Assembly (NCBI GenBank): GCA_035275405.1
Contig: DATEMU010000005.1
Coordinates: 1-64,000 of the forward strand
DNA from: Phycisphaerae bacterium
Lineage (GTDB): Bacteria > Planctomycetota > Phycisphaerae > UBA1845 > UTPLA1
Direction: 5' to 3'
Length of the DNA stretch: 64,000 nt
In this document: piece after piece, positions 36,894 through 46,192 of the stretch
How the letters are laid out: each line of letters begins with the position of its first letter
How positions within the stretch are numbered: the first letter of the stretch is position 1
Notes under the pieces: model-generated
Seen by the model: the letters and a program-made list of their open reading frames with translations, nothing else
Database searches by the model: none
What the model was told of the DNA's origin: nothing
Translations under genes and position numbers: made by a program

Positions 36894-39536
36894 TTAGCAC
36901 TGCGCGTATCCGCAGCCGTGACACTTCATACAACCCTCGCCCATATCGAGGTCGCTGCTGCACTCGGGGCACTTCAGGCGGTAGGTCGAGCCCATGTCGC
37001 GCGTTCGCAGACCGAGCTCCGCCAGGCGGCTGCTGGCCGCCAGTGTGATATCGCCGCTGTCGCCGCCATTTCCGTTCTTACCATGGCCGTTTCCGCCGGC
37101 CCCGGCTTCGTTTTCTATTTCGCTGGGATCGATCTCGCCGAGGAGCAGCGCCTTCAGGCCATGCCGCTCCTTGGCGCGAACGTAACGCTTCAGGGCCTTC
37201 GCCAGGCCGTCGCCCAGCGACATGATCTTCCCGTCGCGTGTGGGGATTTGCAGCGTCGAGCCGATGCCCGAAAGCTGCTTGATGACGTGGTTCAGCGTAC
37301 CGCCGGCCCGCAGCCACAGGCTGATCATCCGGCAGATCGCCTCCAGATCACTGTTGGCCAGATCGCCGCCCTTGCCGAGTTGCGCGAAGACTTCCATCTC
37401 GCGGTGTTCCCGCGGATCGACGGTAATCTGGATGTGCATGTTGCCGAAAGGCGTTTGCTGACGGACGCGGATGCCGCTGGTGATCGCGGGCAATTCTCGC
37501 GGTTCCAGGATCGACTGCGTCGGCTTCACCTCGGTGACCCGCTCGCCGAACAAATTCGTCTGCGTGGTAATCCGTTGCGGGATCTCGCTCTTCACGACGA
37601 CTTCCTCCTGGGGCGGCGGCGACGTCATGGCTTCGTGCTTCTGCTCGGACGTCGAAAGCGCCATCGGCTGACTCGCCCGGCAGCCGTCTCGATACACCGT
37701 CACCCCCTTGCACCGCAGGGTATAGCCCAACCGATAAATGGTTTCAACGTCCGCCGGCGTCGCTCCGGTCGGAAAATTGATCGTCTTGCTGATCGACGAA
37801 TCGCAGTGCTTCTGGAAGGCCGCCTGCATTTGGATGTGCCAGGCCGGCTCAATGTCGTGCGCGCTGACGAACACGCGCTTTACATCCTCGGGGACGGACT
37901 CAATATGAGCGAGGGTGCCTTCCTTGGCAATCTGTTCCATCAGTCCCTCGCTGTAAAAGCCGCGGCGCTTTGCCACGCGCTCAAACGTCTCGTTAATTTC
38001 GATCATCGGCGCCTTGCCTTCGTCCTGCCCCTTGAGGACGTTGCGGAAAAAGGCCAGGCTGAACATCGGCTCCACGCCCCCGGAACAGTCCGCGATGATG
38101 CTGATCGTCCCGGTCGGGGCGACCGTCGTCGCGCAACTGTTTCGCATCGGCCGGTGATACTGCGTGTCCCAGATGCTGTTGGCCCAGTTCGGGAAGTTGC
38201 CGCGCTCCAGGGCCAGCTTCTCCGAATAGTTGTGGGACTCATCGTTGAGGAACTTCATGAACCGCTCGCCCCAGGCCACGCCCTCGTCACTGTTGTAGGG
38301 GACGCCCAGCTTGTAGAGCGCGTCGGCGAACCCCATGACGCCGAGGCCGATCTTGCGGTTCGCCTTGCAGACGTCGTCGATCTGCGGCAAGGGGTAGTTG
38401 TTCGCGTCGATGACGTTGTCGAGGAAGCGGGTCGAGTCGTGCACGCAATTGCGGAGCGCGTCCCAATCCACCTCCGCCTGCGGGGTGCATTCATCCTTGA
38501 CGAACAGCCCGAGGTTGATGCTGCCGAGGTTGCACGCCTCGTACGGCAGCAACGGCTGCTCGCCGCACGGGTTCGTCGCCTCGATCCGCCCCACGTGCGG
38601 CGTCGGGTTGGCCTCGTTAATCCGGTCGATAAACACGACGCCGGGTTCGCCCGTCTGCCAGGCGTGCTTGATGATGATGTCCCAGATGTCGCGGCGCGTG
38701 TAAACCGGCGTCTTGCCGTCGTAACGCGACGCGACGATCAGATCCTTCACCGTGTACGTGCCGATGGTGACGTCCTTGGGGACGAGAAATTCCTGCCCGT
38801 TGCGCGGGTTGCGCGTCACGTGCGGGGCGTCCGGTTCGCGGAGGAAACCCTCCATCCACTCGTCGGTGATCTTCACGGAGATGTTGTAATTCGTGAACTG
38901 GCCGAGGTCCTGCTTGGCGTAAAGGAACTTCACGATGTCGGGATGATGGACATACATCATACCCATGTTCGCCCCGCGGCGAAACGCCCCTTGCTGAATG
39001 GCGTTCGTCGCCTCGCTGAAAGCCCGCCAGAACGAGATCGGCCCGCTCGTCGTCCCGCCGCTCGACTTGATGTAATCCCCGGTCGGACGCAGCGCGTCGA
39101 ACGCAAAACCCGTGCCCCCGCCGGCCTTTTGAATCAGGGCCGTGTGCTTGATCGAATCGAAAATCCCCTCGATCGAATCCGGCACCGGCAGAACAAAACA
39201 GGCGCTCAGCATCCCCATCGATCGACCGGCGTTCATTAGGGTCGGGCTATTGGGGACGAACTCGCGCGAGGTCATCAACCGCTTAAACTTCGCCTTCCAC
39301 TCGTTGCGGCAACCCGGAGTGCCCCCATAAGAAATCTCGACATCGGCAATCACACGGGCCACGCGCTCGAAAAGGTCGTCCGGCGTCTCGGTCGGACGGC
39401 CGGATTCATCCTTTTCCAAATAACGCGCGCGCAGAACCCGCAGGGCGTTATCCGTCAGTCCCTGCGCGTCGCGGCGGGCAGAGACTTCGACATCCGTGTC
39501 GAATCCAACCATTCGATCCGTCAACGCCGTGGCCAT
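36894..39536 (-). CDS. nrdJ: Vitamin B12-dependent (class II) ribonucleotide reductase
   Basis: It reduces ribonucleotides to deoxyribonucleotides with adenosylcobalamin and needs no oxygen. ATG 39536 (GGAG close upstream) gives 880 residues; the frame extends to 39662. Active-site motifs include NPCGEQPLLPYEACNLGSINL (the Cys-x-Glu region; positions of about 320-340), RPMRNSCATTVAPTGTISIIADCSGGVEP, TLMNAGRSMGMLSACFVLPV and GGTGFAFDALRPTGD. The C-terminal tail has CPECSSDLDMGEGCMKCHGC, a zinc-ribbon-like element that relays electrons or binds metal. A promoter with paired NrdR boxes controls it. Expected to be the main dNTP source. Confidence 0.95.
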   Translation of the reverse strand: MATALTDRMVGFDTDVEVSARRDAQGLTDNALRVLRARYLEKDESGRPTETPDDLFERVARVIADVEISYGGTPGCRNEWKAKFKRLMTSREFVPNSPTLMNAGRSMGMLSACFVLPVPDSIEGIFDSIKHTALIQKAGGGTGFAFDALRPTGDYIKSSGGTTSGPISFWRAFSEATNAIQQGAFRRGANMGMMYVHHPDIVKFLYAKQDLGQFTNYNISVKITDEWMEGFLREPDAPHVTRNPRNGQEFLVPKDVTIGTYTVKDLIVASRYDGKTPVYTRRDIWDIIIKHAWQTGEPGVVFIDRINEANPTPHVGRIEATNPCGEQPLLPYEACNLGSINLGLFVKDECTPQAEVDWDALRNCVHDSTRFLDNVIDANNYPLPQIDDVCKANRKIGLGVMGFADALYKLGVPYNSDEGVAWGERFMKFLNDESHNYSEKLALERGNFPNWANSIWDTQYHRPMRNSCATTVAPTGTISIIADCSGGVEPMFSLAFFRNVLKGQDEGKAPMIEINETFERVAKRRGFYSEGLMEQIAKEGTLAHIESVPEDVKRVFVSAHDIEPAWHIQMQAAFQKHCDSSISKTINFPTGATPADVETIYRLGYTLRCKGVTVYRDGCRASQPMALSTSEQKHEAMTSPPPQEEVVVKSEIPQRITTQTNLFGERVTEVKPTQSILEPRELPAITSGIRVRQQTPFGNMHIQITVDPREHREMEVFAQLGKGGDLANSDLEAICRMISLWLRAGGTLNHVIKQLSGIGSTLQIPTRDGKIMSLGDGLAKALKRYVRAKERHGLKALLLGEIDPSEIENEAGAGGNGHGKNGNGGDSGDITLAASSRLAELGLRTRDMGSTYRLKCPECSSDLDMGEGCMKCHGCGYAQC

Positions 39537-39775
39537 GGCTCCACCAGACTCCTGTTCGCCGTCCGCCCGAGGCGGGTCGGCTGCGCCAACTCGCGGCGAT
39601 GCGCCACGAGGCTCGATCCCTGCCGCGAGAACGGGTTCGAGCCAGACCGGTCCGAATCGCAAAACGAAGCCCCGAGCGGAGGCCTTACTGCCTAGTCCAT
39701 TGGCGGCCCCGCTGCCGGGTTCGATCCGTTAGCAATTTCGGGTCGTCCTCAACTGAGTCTTGAGGACAATTGCTT
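39537..39775 (-). other. Long 5' leader of nrdJ
   Basis: Between the promoter and the ATG there are about 230 bases with no ORF of interest. They contain GC-rich inverted segments. I looked for a cobalamin riboswitch, whose B12 box is not seen, so the leader has no assigned role. Confidence 0.35.
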
Positions 39776-39804
39776 TAATACCCCAACATCTTGTGTGTGT
39801 CAAC
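39776..39804 (-). promoter_or_regulatory. Sigma-70-type promoter of nrdJ
   Basis: On the minus strand TTGACA (39799-39804) is followed by a 17-bp spacer and TATTAA (39776-39781). The -35 is perfect and the -10 differs from TATAAT at two positions. It lies about 240 bp upstream of the start, in an AT-rich island. Confidence 0.75.
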
Positions 39805-39828
39805 AAATTCTTCACAAAATATTGTAGT
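39782..39828 (-). promoter_or_regulatory. Tandem NrdR boxes over the nrdJ promoter
   Basis: Two 16-bp sites read on the minus strand as CTACAATATTTTGTGA (39813-39828) and ACACAAGATGTTGGGG (39782-39797). Each matches the consensus ACACAATATATTGTGT at about 12 of 16 positions. They are separated by 15 bp, so their centres are 31 bp apart, which is the typical spacing for NrdR repressor boxes. The downstream box fills the spacer between -35 and -10. Confidence 0.75.
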
Positions 39829-40077
39829 TCCCTAACCTTCGGGAGGCTATTCTCTTAGCATGAAAAACCCGAGTTTTCGAGCATCCATAGCATCAATTTG
39901 TGCAACCCTCGACGGCTCATCAGCTTGCGGCGAAAGCGGGTGCATCGGCCTCAAAAAAAGCGCAATTTTTTCCCCCTTGGTGTCCAAGAGAGGGGCCGGC
40001 ATCACCCTCTGCGGGACAAAAGTGATTACGATCGAGAGCATTCGTCGCTGGTTCCGCAGCGGCATGGAGGGCACAGG

Positions 40078-41379
40078 TTGACTCAAGCTCTACTGATGTT
40101 GGCATGCCTGGGCGGGGGCTTGGCCTTGGGCTGGTACATCGGCGTCTTGCGCGGCCGCTCGGCGGTCGCGGGTGAGGCGGCGGCGCTCAACGAAGTGCGC
40201 GGCCAGATCGCCGCCAAGGACGCGGAGCTGGCGGCCATTCGCCGGACGCTCGAAATCGAAAAAGTCGCCGGTGCGGAATCGCGGGCGCGGCTGGAATCGG
40301 CCCGCGAACATTTCGCAGAGCAGCGCAGACAAATCGACGAGATGCAGACCAGGGTCAAGGAGACCTTTGGGGCCCTGTCGGCGACCGCGCTCAAGAGCAA
40401 CAATGAGCAGTTCCTGACGCTCGCCGAGACGCGGCTCAAGCCGGTCCGCGAATTGATGGAGCGCTACGAAAAGCAGATCAAAGACCTGGAAGAGGCACGG
40501 GCCAAGGCGTACGGCGGTCTCTCCGAGCGGCTGGATGACATGAAGCAGGGGGCCGAGGCGCTCAAGTCGCAGGCGACGCAGCTTGTCGCCGCGCTCCGCT
40601 CACCCGGAGCCAAGGGCAAATGGGGCGAAGTCACACTCCAGCGGATCGTCGAACTCGCCGGCCTCACCGAGCACTGTGATTTCGCCACGCAGGTCTCGAC
40701 CGACAGCGGCCGCCGGCCCGATCTCGTCGTCAAGCTGCCCGGCGGTCGGATGCTGGCGATCGACGCCAAGGTCAATACCTCCGCATACCTCGATGCCATC
40801 AACCACGCGGACGAGGCCGGTCGGCGCGCGCACCTCACGCGGTTCACGACCGAGGTGCGCACGACGCTGCGCTGCCTCTCCGGCAAGGAATACTGGAAGC
40901 AGTTCACACCTTCGCCGGAATTTGTGGTGATGTTCATGCCCGGCGAGGCGTTTTTTGCGGCGGCGCTGTCGGCCGACCCGGACTTGCTCGTGCAGGGGAT
41001 TTCGAGCGGCGTCCTGCTCGCGTCGCCGACGACGCTCATCGCCCTGCTCATGGCCGTCCGACACGGCTGGCAGCAGCAGCAAGTCGCCGACAATGCCCAG
41101 CGAATCGCCGATGCCGGGCGCGAATTGTACGACCGGCTGTGCGGATTCGCCGGTTATCTCGACGATGTTCGCGGGGGGATTCAGAAGGCCGCCGACTCCT
41201 ACAACAAGGCCGTCGGCAACTGGTCGGGCCGCACGCTTCCGAGCGCGAAGAAACTCAAGGACCTCGGCGCGACGGAGACGGGGAAGGAAATCCCCGAGGC
41301 TGATCTCATCGATGTTTCTCTTCGTGCAGTCCCCCGGATCGAAGAGCACGAAGAAAATCAGGCCCGCTTGGTCGGTTAA
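40078..41379 (+). CDS. rmuC: DNA recombination protein RmuC homologue
   Basis: TTG 40078 is chosen because GGAGG is seven bases upstream, giving 433 residues. The N-terminal membrane helix (LLMLACLGGGLALGWYIGVL) is followed by a long coiled-coil (residues of about 30-150) and the RmuC nuclease-like core (GKWGEVTLQRIVELAGLTEH, RPDLVVKLPGGRMLAIDAKVN, FTPSPEFVVMFMPGEAFFAAAL). The ID-A-K and DLVV segments match the PD-(D/E)XK-like signature of RmuC. It is thought to limit inversions at inverted repeats. Alternative longer frames upstream have no ribosome site. Confidence 0.9.
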   Translation: MTQALLMLACLGGGLALGWYIGVLRGRSAVAGEAAALNEVRGQIAAKDAELAAIRRTLEIEKVAGAESRARLESAREHFAEQRRQIDEMQTRVKETFGALSATALKSNNEQFLTLAETRLKPVRELMERYEKQIKDLEEARAKAYGGLSERLDDMKQGAEALKSQATQLVAALRSPGAKGKWGEVTLQRIVELAGLTEHCDFATQVSTDSGRRPDLVVKLPGGRMLAIDAKVNTSAYLDAINHADEAGRRAHLTRFTTEVRTTLRCLSGKEYWKQFTPSPEFVVMFMPGEAFFAAALSADPDLLVQGISSGVLLASPTTLIALLMAVRHGWQQQQVADNAQRIADAGRELYDRLCGFAGYLDDVRGGIQKAADSYNKAVGNWSGRTLPSAKKLKDLGATETGKEIPEADLIDVSLRAVPRIEEHEENQARLVG

Positions 41380-41413
41380 TCAGCGGCCAAGGCTCGGCGG
41401 GAGCCTCCTATCC

Positions 41414-41767
41414 TTAGCTCACCTTTGCCCCTGGGCCAATCTCCGCCATCGGCGTCAGCAAAATCACCTGCGACCGATCCTCATTGGACGCGGCGAGCAG
41501 CATGCCCTGGCTCGTCTCGCCGCGCATGGTCCGGGGGGCGAGATTCTTGACCACGACGATCGACCTGCCGACCAGTTGTTCCGGCTCGTAATAGCCGCGG
41601 ATCCCCGCGACGATCTGCCGCTGCTCCGTCCCCAGGTCGATCTGCAGCACGAGCAGCTTGTCCGCGTTCGGGTGCGGTCGGGCTTCCAGGATTCTCGCCA
41701 CCCGGAGATCGATCTTGCAGAAATCATCAAAGGTAATCGTATCTGTTGTCGTTGGCGTGTCGCTCAT
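41414..41767 (-). CDS. Stand-alone tRNA-binding domain (MetRS C-terminal/CsaA-like)
   Basis: The 117-residue protein is an OB-fold of the EMAP-II/MetG-C family: FDDFCKIDLRVARILEARPHPNADKLLVLQIDLG, then RQIVAGIRGYYEPEQLVGRSIVVVKNLAPRTMRGETSQGMLLAAS. It resembles the C-terminal domain of MetRS or CsaA, which bind tRNA or act as a chaperone. It is convergent with rmuC. Confidence 0.85.
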   Translation of the reverse strand: MSDTPTTTDTITFDDFCKIDLRVARILEARPHPNADKLLVLQIDLGTEQRQIVAGIRGYYEPEQLVGRSIVVVKNLAPRTMRGETSQGMLLAASNEDRSQVILLTPMAEIGPGAKVS

Positions 41768-41894
41768 GGTTCATCCTCCGCGAACGCTAAACCTTATGGC
41801 AGGACCGGCGTCATGACAATCGGGCGGCGCGCGATCCACCGCCCCTTGTTCGTACAATAATCTCAATCTTAAGGGCTAGCCCGTGAACGGGGAA

Positions 41895-43733
41895 TCAGTT
41901 GGCGGAAGCCGTTGGCCCGCGGTCGAGCACCTGCACGGTCGCACTGCCGCGATACTCGATGTTGTCAGGCGTTACGATAAGCACCGAAATGCGATGCAGC
42001 CCCGGGGACTCCAGAATCTTTACGCCGCGCTGCTCATCGCCGATCCACACGCCGTTGTCCATCCACAGGAAATCGGCGCCGTTGGTCAGGTCCGCGGGAA
42101 GGTCGGCGCTGTAGGCCAGGTAATGCGGGCTGGTTCCGATGGCCGGCCCGCCAAGTCGGACGTTGACCCGCCGTGCCCGCGGCGCTTGCGCTCGCGCCGG
42201 TGAACCGCCATCCAGGGTCGGATCATTTGCCGCTGGGGGTCGCCCAATGGACTTTGCCGCGCTGGCCGGCGATTTGGCGGCCACCGGAGAAACGTACGAA
42301 CGGCCGCCCGCGCTGCTCGGCGAGAACGACTTGCGCGGGGTGTTCGATGCCAGTGTCGGCGAGGGGGACGCCATGCCGGGACGAGGATTCGCCTTTTCAT
42401 CACTGGCCGCCGGCTGACCGGTGGATTTCGATCCCTCTGACGGTGGGCGACTCGACGAGGCGAGCCCCCGATCCGCGGGATTGCGCGGCGACGGTGTCTT
42501 GGAGGGTGGGCGGGATCCAGGTGCCGCCTCCTTGACGGCCGGCGGCGCTTGAGTCTGGCTCAACCAGTTTCCACGTTGATTGGACGGAGCCTTTTGCTGC
42601 GATGGCGGTACCGAAGCCGATTCGGGGAGCCCTTCCCCGCCGGGGAGGGGATCGTACGCAGGCCGGCGATCGAACGGATACCGCTTTCCCGCTGAGGAGT
42701 TGGCATATGCTGTCGTTCGCGCGGGCGGGCTGGTCGGCGAACGGGCGACGGTTTCGCCGCGTGTCGGCGGCACTACCGCGGGGGTGAGCGGCGGCGAGTT
42801 TCGGCGCGAGGTCCGGTCCGTCCGCACCATCGCCGTTCCCATCACCTCCGGCGAGATGGGCGGTGAGAACCTCGCGATCATCTCCTGCGCCGGATAATAT
42901 TCGGTCATCTGCACCTGCGCCACCGTCTGCGCCGCCTCCAGCGGGCGCAAGGGCTCGATGCCCTCCTGCTCGGCAAAGAAAGCGGCGGCAGTCTGCGGGA
43001 TGCGCCGATGCCCCATGGCATCGATCATCTTGCCGCGCACCGTTCGGAAGCCCCGCGCCGTGTACCACGCGACCGCTTCCTCGCTCTCCGACTTGCACGC
43101 CGGGAAGTCGCCGTCGCCGATGAAAATGGCCACCGGCATCCGGTTGCGATAGAACGGGACCGTTTCCTCCGCCAGCAGCTTGGCCGAAAAGTTCGACAGG
43201 CGCGTCGCGATGCATGAGAACCGGTCCGGGAAGCGGTTCGGGAAATAGTGGGCGAAATATCCGCCGCACGACCAGCTCGTGGCCAACACTCGCCGAGGAT
43301 CTGCCAACGTCGTCGCAAAGACGTGATCCATGATGGCGATGACGCTTTTCTTATCTTCCAGAACATAACCGTGCTCGCGCGTCAGCGGATACTCCATAAA
43401 TGAATCGCACGTTTCCAGCTCCGGTGCGCAAACGATGTATCCGTAGATGTCGGCCTGCTTCTCCCATTCCCGCTCCTGCGGCCGCGCGTTGTCGTAGGGC
43501 TTCATCCCGTGAAAAGTCATCACCAGCGGCCAGCGCTCCATTCGCGGGTCCGGATGGCGCCCGTTGTTCTTGACGTAATCGACCGGCAGGTAGAGGTGGT
43601 ACCATGCCTTCGTCGTGGGTTCCTGAACGTGCGAATAAAGACCTTCGCCCCGGGGCTGGGGGACGGCGCAGCCGGACGAAAGTCCCAGGCCCGATCCCAC
43701 CAGCGCGAGCACGAAAAATCCGGTCTTGTGCAT
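41895..43733 (-). CDS. Lipoprotein with esterase/PHB-depolymerase-like domain and Pro/Ser-rich tail
   Basis: ATG 43733 gives 612 residues. The signal ends in LGLSSGC, a good lipobox. Residues of about 50-280 form an alpha/beta-hydrolase domain (HLYLPVDYV, WPLVMTFHGMKPYD, GYIVCAPE, ATSWSCGGYFAHYFPNRFPD, VAIFIGDGDFPACKSESE, GHRRIP). The nucleophile elbow is SWSCGG rather than GxSxG, so the residue after Trp is Ser with Cys next; the activity may be altered. A long Pro/Ser/Ala-rich disordered region covers about residues 300-510, and a C-terminal beta domain (GADFLWMDNGVWIGDEQRG to YRGSATVQVLDRG) follows. It may be a cell-surface carboxylesterase. Confidence 0.6.
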   Translation of the reverse strand: MHKTGFFVLALVGSGLGLSSGCAVPQPRGEGLYSHVQEPTTKAWYHLYLPVDYVKNNGRHPDPRMERWPLVMTFHGMKPYDNARPQEREWEKQADIYGYIVCAPELETCDSFMEYPLTREHGYVLEDKKSVIAIMDHVFATTLADPRRVLATSWSCGGYFAHYFPNRFPDRFSCIATRLSNFSAKLLAEETVPFYRNRMPVAIFIGDGDFPACKSESEEAVAWYTARGFRTVRGKMIDAMGHRRIPQTAAAFFAEQEGIEPLRPLEAAQTVAQVQMTEYYPAQEMIARFSPPISPEVMGTAMVRTDRTSRRNSPPLTPAVVPPTRGETVARSPTSPPARTTAYANSSAGKRYPFDRRPAYDPLPGGEGLPESASVPPSQQKAPSNQRGNWLSQTQAPPAVKEAAPGSRPPSKTPSPRNPADRGLASSSRPPSEGSKSTGQPAASDEKANPRPGMASPSPTLASNTPRKSFSPSSAGGRSYVSPVAAKSPASAAKSIGRPPAANDPTLDGGSPARAQAPRARRVNVRLGGPAIGTSPHYLAYSADLPADLTNGADFLWMDNGVWIGDEQRGVKILESPGLHRISVLIVTPDNIEYRGSATVQVLDRGPTASAN

Positions 43734-44092
43734 CAGAAATCTGGTCCGAAAAGTCCGCCCCACGTTAACAGGTCTTTCTCCTGATCTATCGGCTCCGCCG
43801 TCAATATGAACGTATGATCCATGGCCGGGTCAGGATGTACCATCTTGCGCCGGTATGAGCAAACAACAGGCTGCCAATAAGGCAATCCGAACATCCAGGG
43901 GGTTTTTCCCGGACCGTTGACCCCAAAAAAAATCCCGCGGCCGCGCTTATGGGGCGAGGGATGGCCCGTTGTCCGGGCCTGTCCAACCCCGAAATTATAG
44001 AACTTTTTCCGTCGCAATACCAGCCGCCCATATCGCTCAAAAATCCCGTTAAGCTCTTTTTATAAGAGGCAGGGTCCCCGGGAACCGAGGCT
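43734..44092. other. Intergenic region between divergent genes
   Basis: 360 bp separating the esterase-like lipoprotein and the TMTC-like gene. It contains two A/T runs (CCCCAAAAAAAATCCC and CTCTTTTTATAAGAGG, the latter a short palindrome near 44055-44070). No gene or known RNA was recognised. Confidence 0.4.
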
Positions 44093-46192
44093 ATGCAACC
44101 ATTCTTATCCGCATCTCGTCTCCCAGCGGCTTCTTCGCGACGCCTGACACGACTCCCTTTTTTTCTTCTGGTCCTGCTCGCGGCCGTTGTCGTTTATCTC
44201 CCTGCCCTCCGCGCTGAGTTTCTTATTCTCGACGATTCGTCGTACGTGACCGGCCATCCCTACATCCTCTATCCAAGTTGGCGGAATCTGGCTGCTTTTT
44301 TCACCGAAGTCCTCAAGCCGTCAGTGGTGGCGGGTTACTACCAGCCTCTCACCATGGCCTCCCTGATGCTGGATCGCGTCATAGAGGCCCGGCTGGCGGG
44401 CGCTTTGGCGTCACGAATCGATCCGTCGGTATTTCATCTCACCAATGTCCTGCTGCACAGCCTCTGCGCCGGCCTGGTGTTTGTTCTTGTACTCGAAGTA
44501 ACGACCCATCGATGGGCGGCATTCCTTTGCGGGCTCGTCTTCGCCGTTCATCCCCTGAACGTCGAAGTCGTCGCCTGGATCAGCCAGCGCAAGGCGTTGC
44601 TCTCCACGCTGTTCGCCCTGTGCATGTTGCTGGCTTACCTGAGGTACGCTGCGACGCATCGATCGGTTTGGTATGTTCTCACAATTCTGTCCTTCATTTT
44701 CGGCCTGCTTTCCAAGCCGACAGGGCTTTTGCTGCCGCTGGTGCTTCTGCTGCTCGACGTCTGGCCGCTGCGCCGCTGGTCACGCCGAGCCGTCTTGGAA
44801 AAACTCCCGCTCCTTGGCCTTGCAATGGTGGGCGGTTGGATCGCCTACGAATCCCAAACGTCCACCGTCGATCTCACGGACGCCGGACACCATCGCGGCC
44901 TCTTACTGACCGCCCTGATCGCCGGTCACAACCTTGTCTTTTATCTGGCCAAGATCGTCCTGCCGATTCGGCTCTGCCCGCAATACATCCTGCCGCCGGA
45001 ATATGAAATTACCGCGCTGAACTGGCCTTTTGCCGCGGGCCTCGTTTTCACCACCGCCTTGGCGCTGATCGGCTACTTTGCCTATCGAAGACGCCATGAC
45101 GCCGTATGGACCATGCTCGTTGCGTTTGTCCTCCTCCTCGGACCCACGCTCGGTCCGGTCCGCTTCACCGGCACCATCGCCGCCGATCGTTTCGTCTATC
45201 TCCCCATGATCGCCGTGCTGATCCTGGCGGGCCACCTCGCCGCGCGGTGCGCAAGAGAGGTGCAACGGTTTATTTTCGCGTGCGCGATCGTCGTCCTCGT
45301 CGTGTTCGCGGCGGCGACCTGGCGACAGCAGGCCGTCTGGCAAAACAGTGCTTCCTTTTACCAGGCCGTCATTGCCCGCTTTCCCGACTCGCCCGGCGGA
45401 TACTACGGTCTGGGCAATGCTTATCTCGACAAATACGATGAATCGCTCAGCCCCCGCGCCGGCACGGAAGGCGCCGACGGGCGGGATTGGATCGACCAGG
45501 CGCTGCAAGCGCACCGGAAGGCCGTCGCGATCGATCCCTTGTACGCGCGATCTTATTATCGCGTCGGGCATATCCTGATCGTTCAGGGGCATACCGCCGA
45601 AGGCATCGACGTGATCAAAAAGGGCCTGAGTCTGCCGCGCGCCGACCCCGAGGGACACTTTTTCCTCGCCCTCGCCTACACCCATGTCGGAGCGTATGCG
45701 GAATCCATCCCGCACTACCAGGCGTGTCTCGCCCAGCGCGCTTCGTGGATCGAAGTCCACCGCAACCTCGCCAATGCCCTGCTCCGCACGGGACGTGCCG
45801 CCGAGGCCCTTCCCCATTACCAACGCTTGTACGAACTGAACCCCGCCGACCTGGACGGCCGGCAGAACTGGGCCGTCGCGCGGATTGCCGTCGGCGATGC
45901 GCAGGGCGCGATCAAAATTCTGCAGGACGTTATCGCGGTGCGCGCGTCGCTCGTGATCCACCTATCCGACGATCGTCAGGCCGCACAAGCGTCCAACCTG
46001 GCCGATGCGCGCTACACGCTGGCCGGGGCCCTGGCGATCGTCGGCGATCTCCCCGCCGCGATGGAAAACCTCCGGCTCGCCCTGCAAGAAAAGCCTGAGC
46101 TCCTGGAACAAGCCGAGAAGAACCGCGCATTTGATTCGTTGAAGGACACCGACGACTGGCGAAACCTCCGCGCCCCGGCGCCCCCGAAATGA
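44093..46192 (+). CDS. TMTC-like membrane protein with TPR repeats (GT-C fold)
   Basis: The 699-residue product has an N-terminal membrane part (about 11 helices, residues 20-435) and a C-terminal tail of TPRs (AIDPLYARSYYRVGHILIVQG and following, about residues 460-690). The luminal loop DDSSYVTGHP and the block HPLNVEVVAWISQRKALLSTLF match the DUF1736/TMTC O-mannosyltransferase-like family common in planctomycetes. A glycosyltransferase role is inferred; substrates are not known. GAGG lies upstream of ATG 44093. It is convergent with and directly abuts the next gene on the minus strand. Confidence 0.8.
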   Translation: MQPFLSASRLPAASSRRLTRLPFFLLVLLAAVVVYLPALRAEFLILDDSSYVTGHPYILYPSWRNLAAFFTEVLKPSVVAGYYQPLTMASLMLDRVIEARLAGALASRIDPSVFHLTNVLLHSLCAGLVFVLVLEVTTHRWAAFLCGLVFAVHPLNVEVVAWISQRKALLSTLFALCMLLAYLRYAATHRSVWYVLTILSFIFGLLSKPTGLLLPLVLLLLDVWPLRRWSRRAVLEKLPLLGLAMVGGWIAYESQTSTVDLTDAGHHRGLLLTALIAGHNLVFYLAKIVLPIRLCPQYILPPEYEITALNWPFAAGLVFTTALALIGYFAYRRRHDAVWTMLVAFVLLLGPTLGPVRFTGTIAADRFVYLPMIAVLILAGHLAARCAREVQRFIFACAIVVLVVFAAATWRQQAVWQNSASFYQAVIARFPDSPGGYYGLGNAYLDKYDESLSPRAGTEGADGRDWIDQALQAHRKAVAIDPLYARSYYRVGHILIVQGHTAEGIDVIKKGLSLPRADPEGHFFLALAYTHVGAYAESIPHYQACLAQRASWIEVHRNLANALLRTGRAAEALPHYQRLYELNPADLDGRQNWAVARIAVGDAQGAIKILQDVIAVRASLVIHLSDDRQAAQASNLADARYTLAGALAIVGDLPAAMENLRLALQEKPELLEQAEKNRAFDSLKDTDDWRNLRAPAPPK

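Noticed and set aside
36870-39239. 789-residue plus-strand frame
   Set aside because: Shadow of nrdJ, whose own frame is full of conserved RNR motifs.
39622-39730. T-arm-like GGTTCGA motifs suggesting a tRNA
   Set aside because: No acceptor stem, D-arm or anticodon arm can be formed around them.
39537-39775. Cobalamin riboswitch in the nrdJ leader
   Set aside because: No B12-box-like sequence or standard core was found in the leader.
43801-44040. 79-residue minus-strand frame
   Set aside because: No ribosome site and no similarity signal; lies in the gap between divergent genes.
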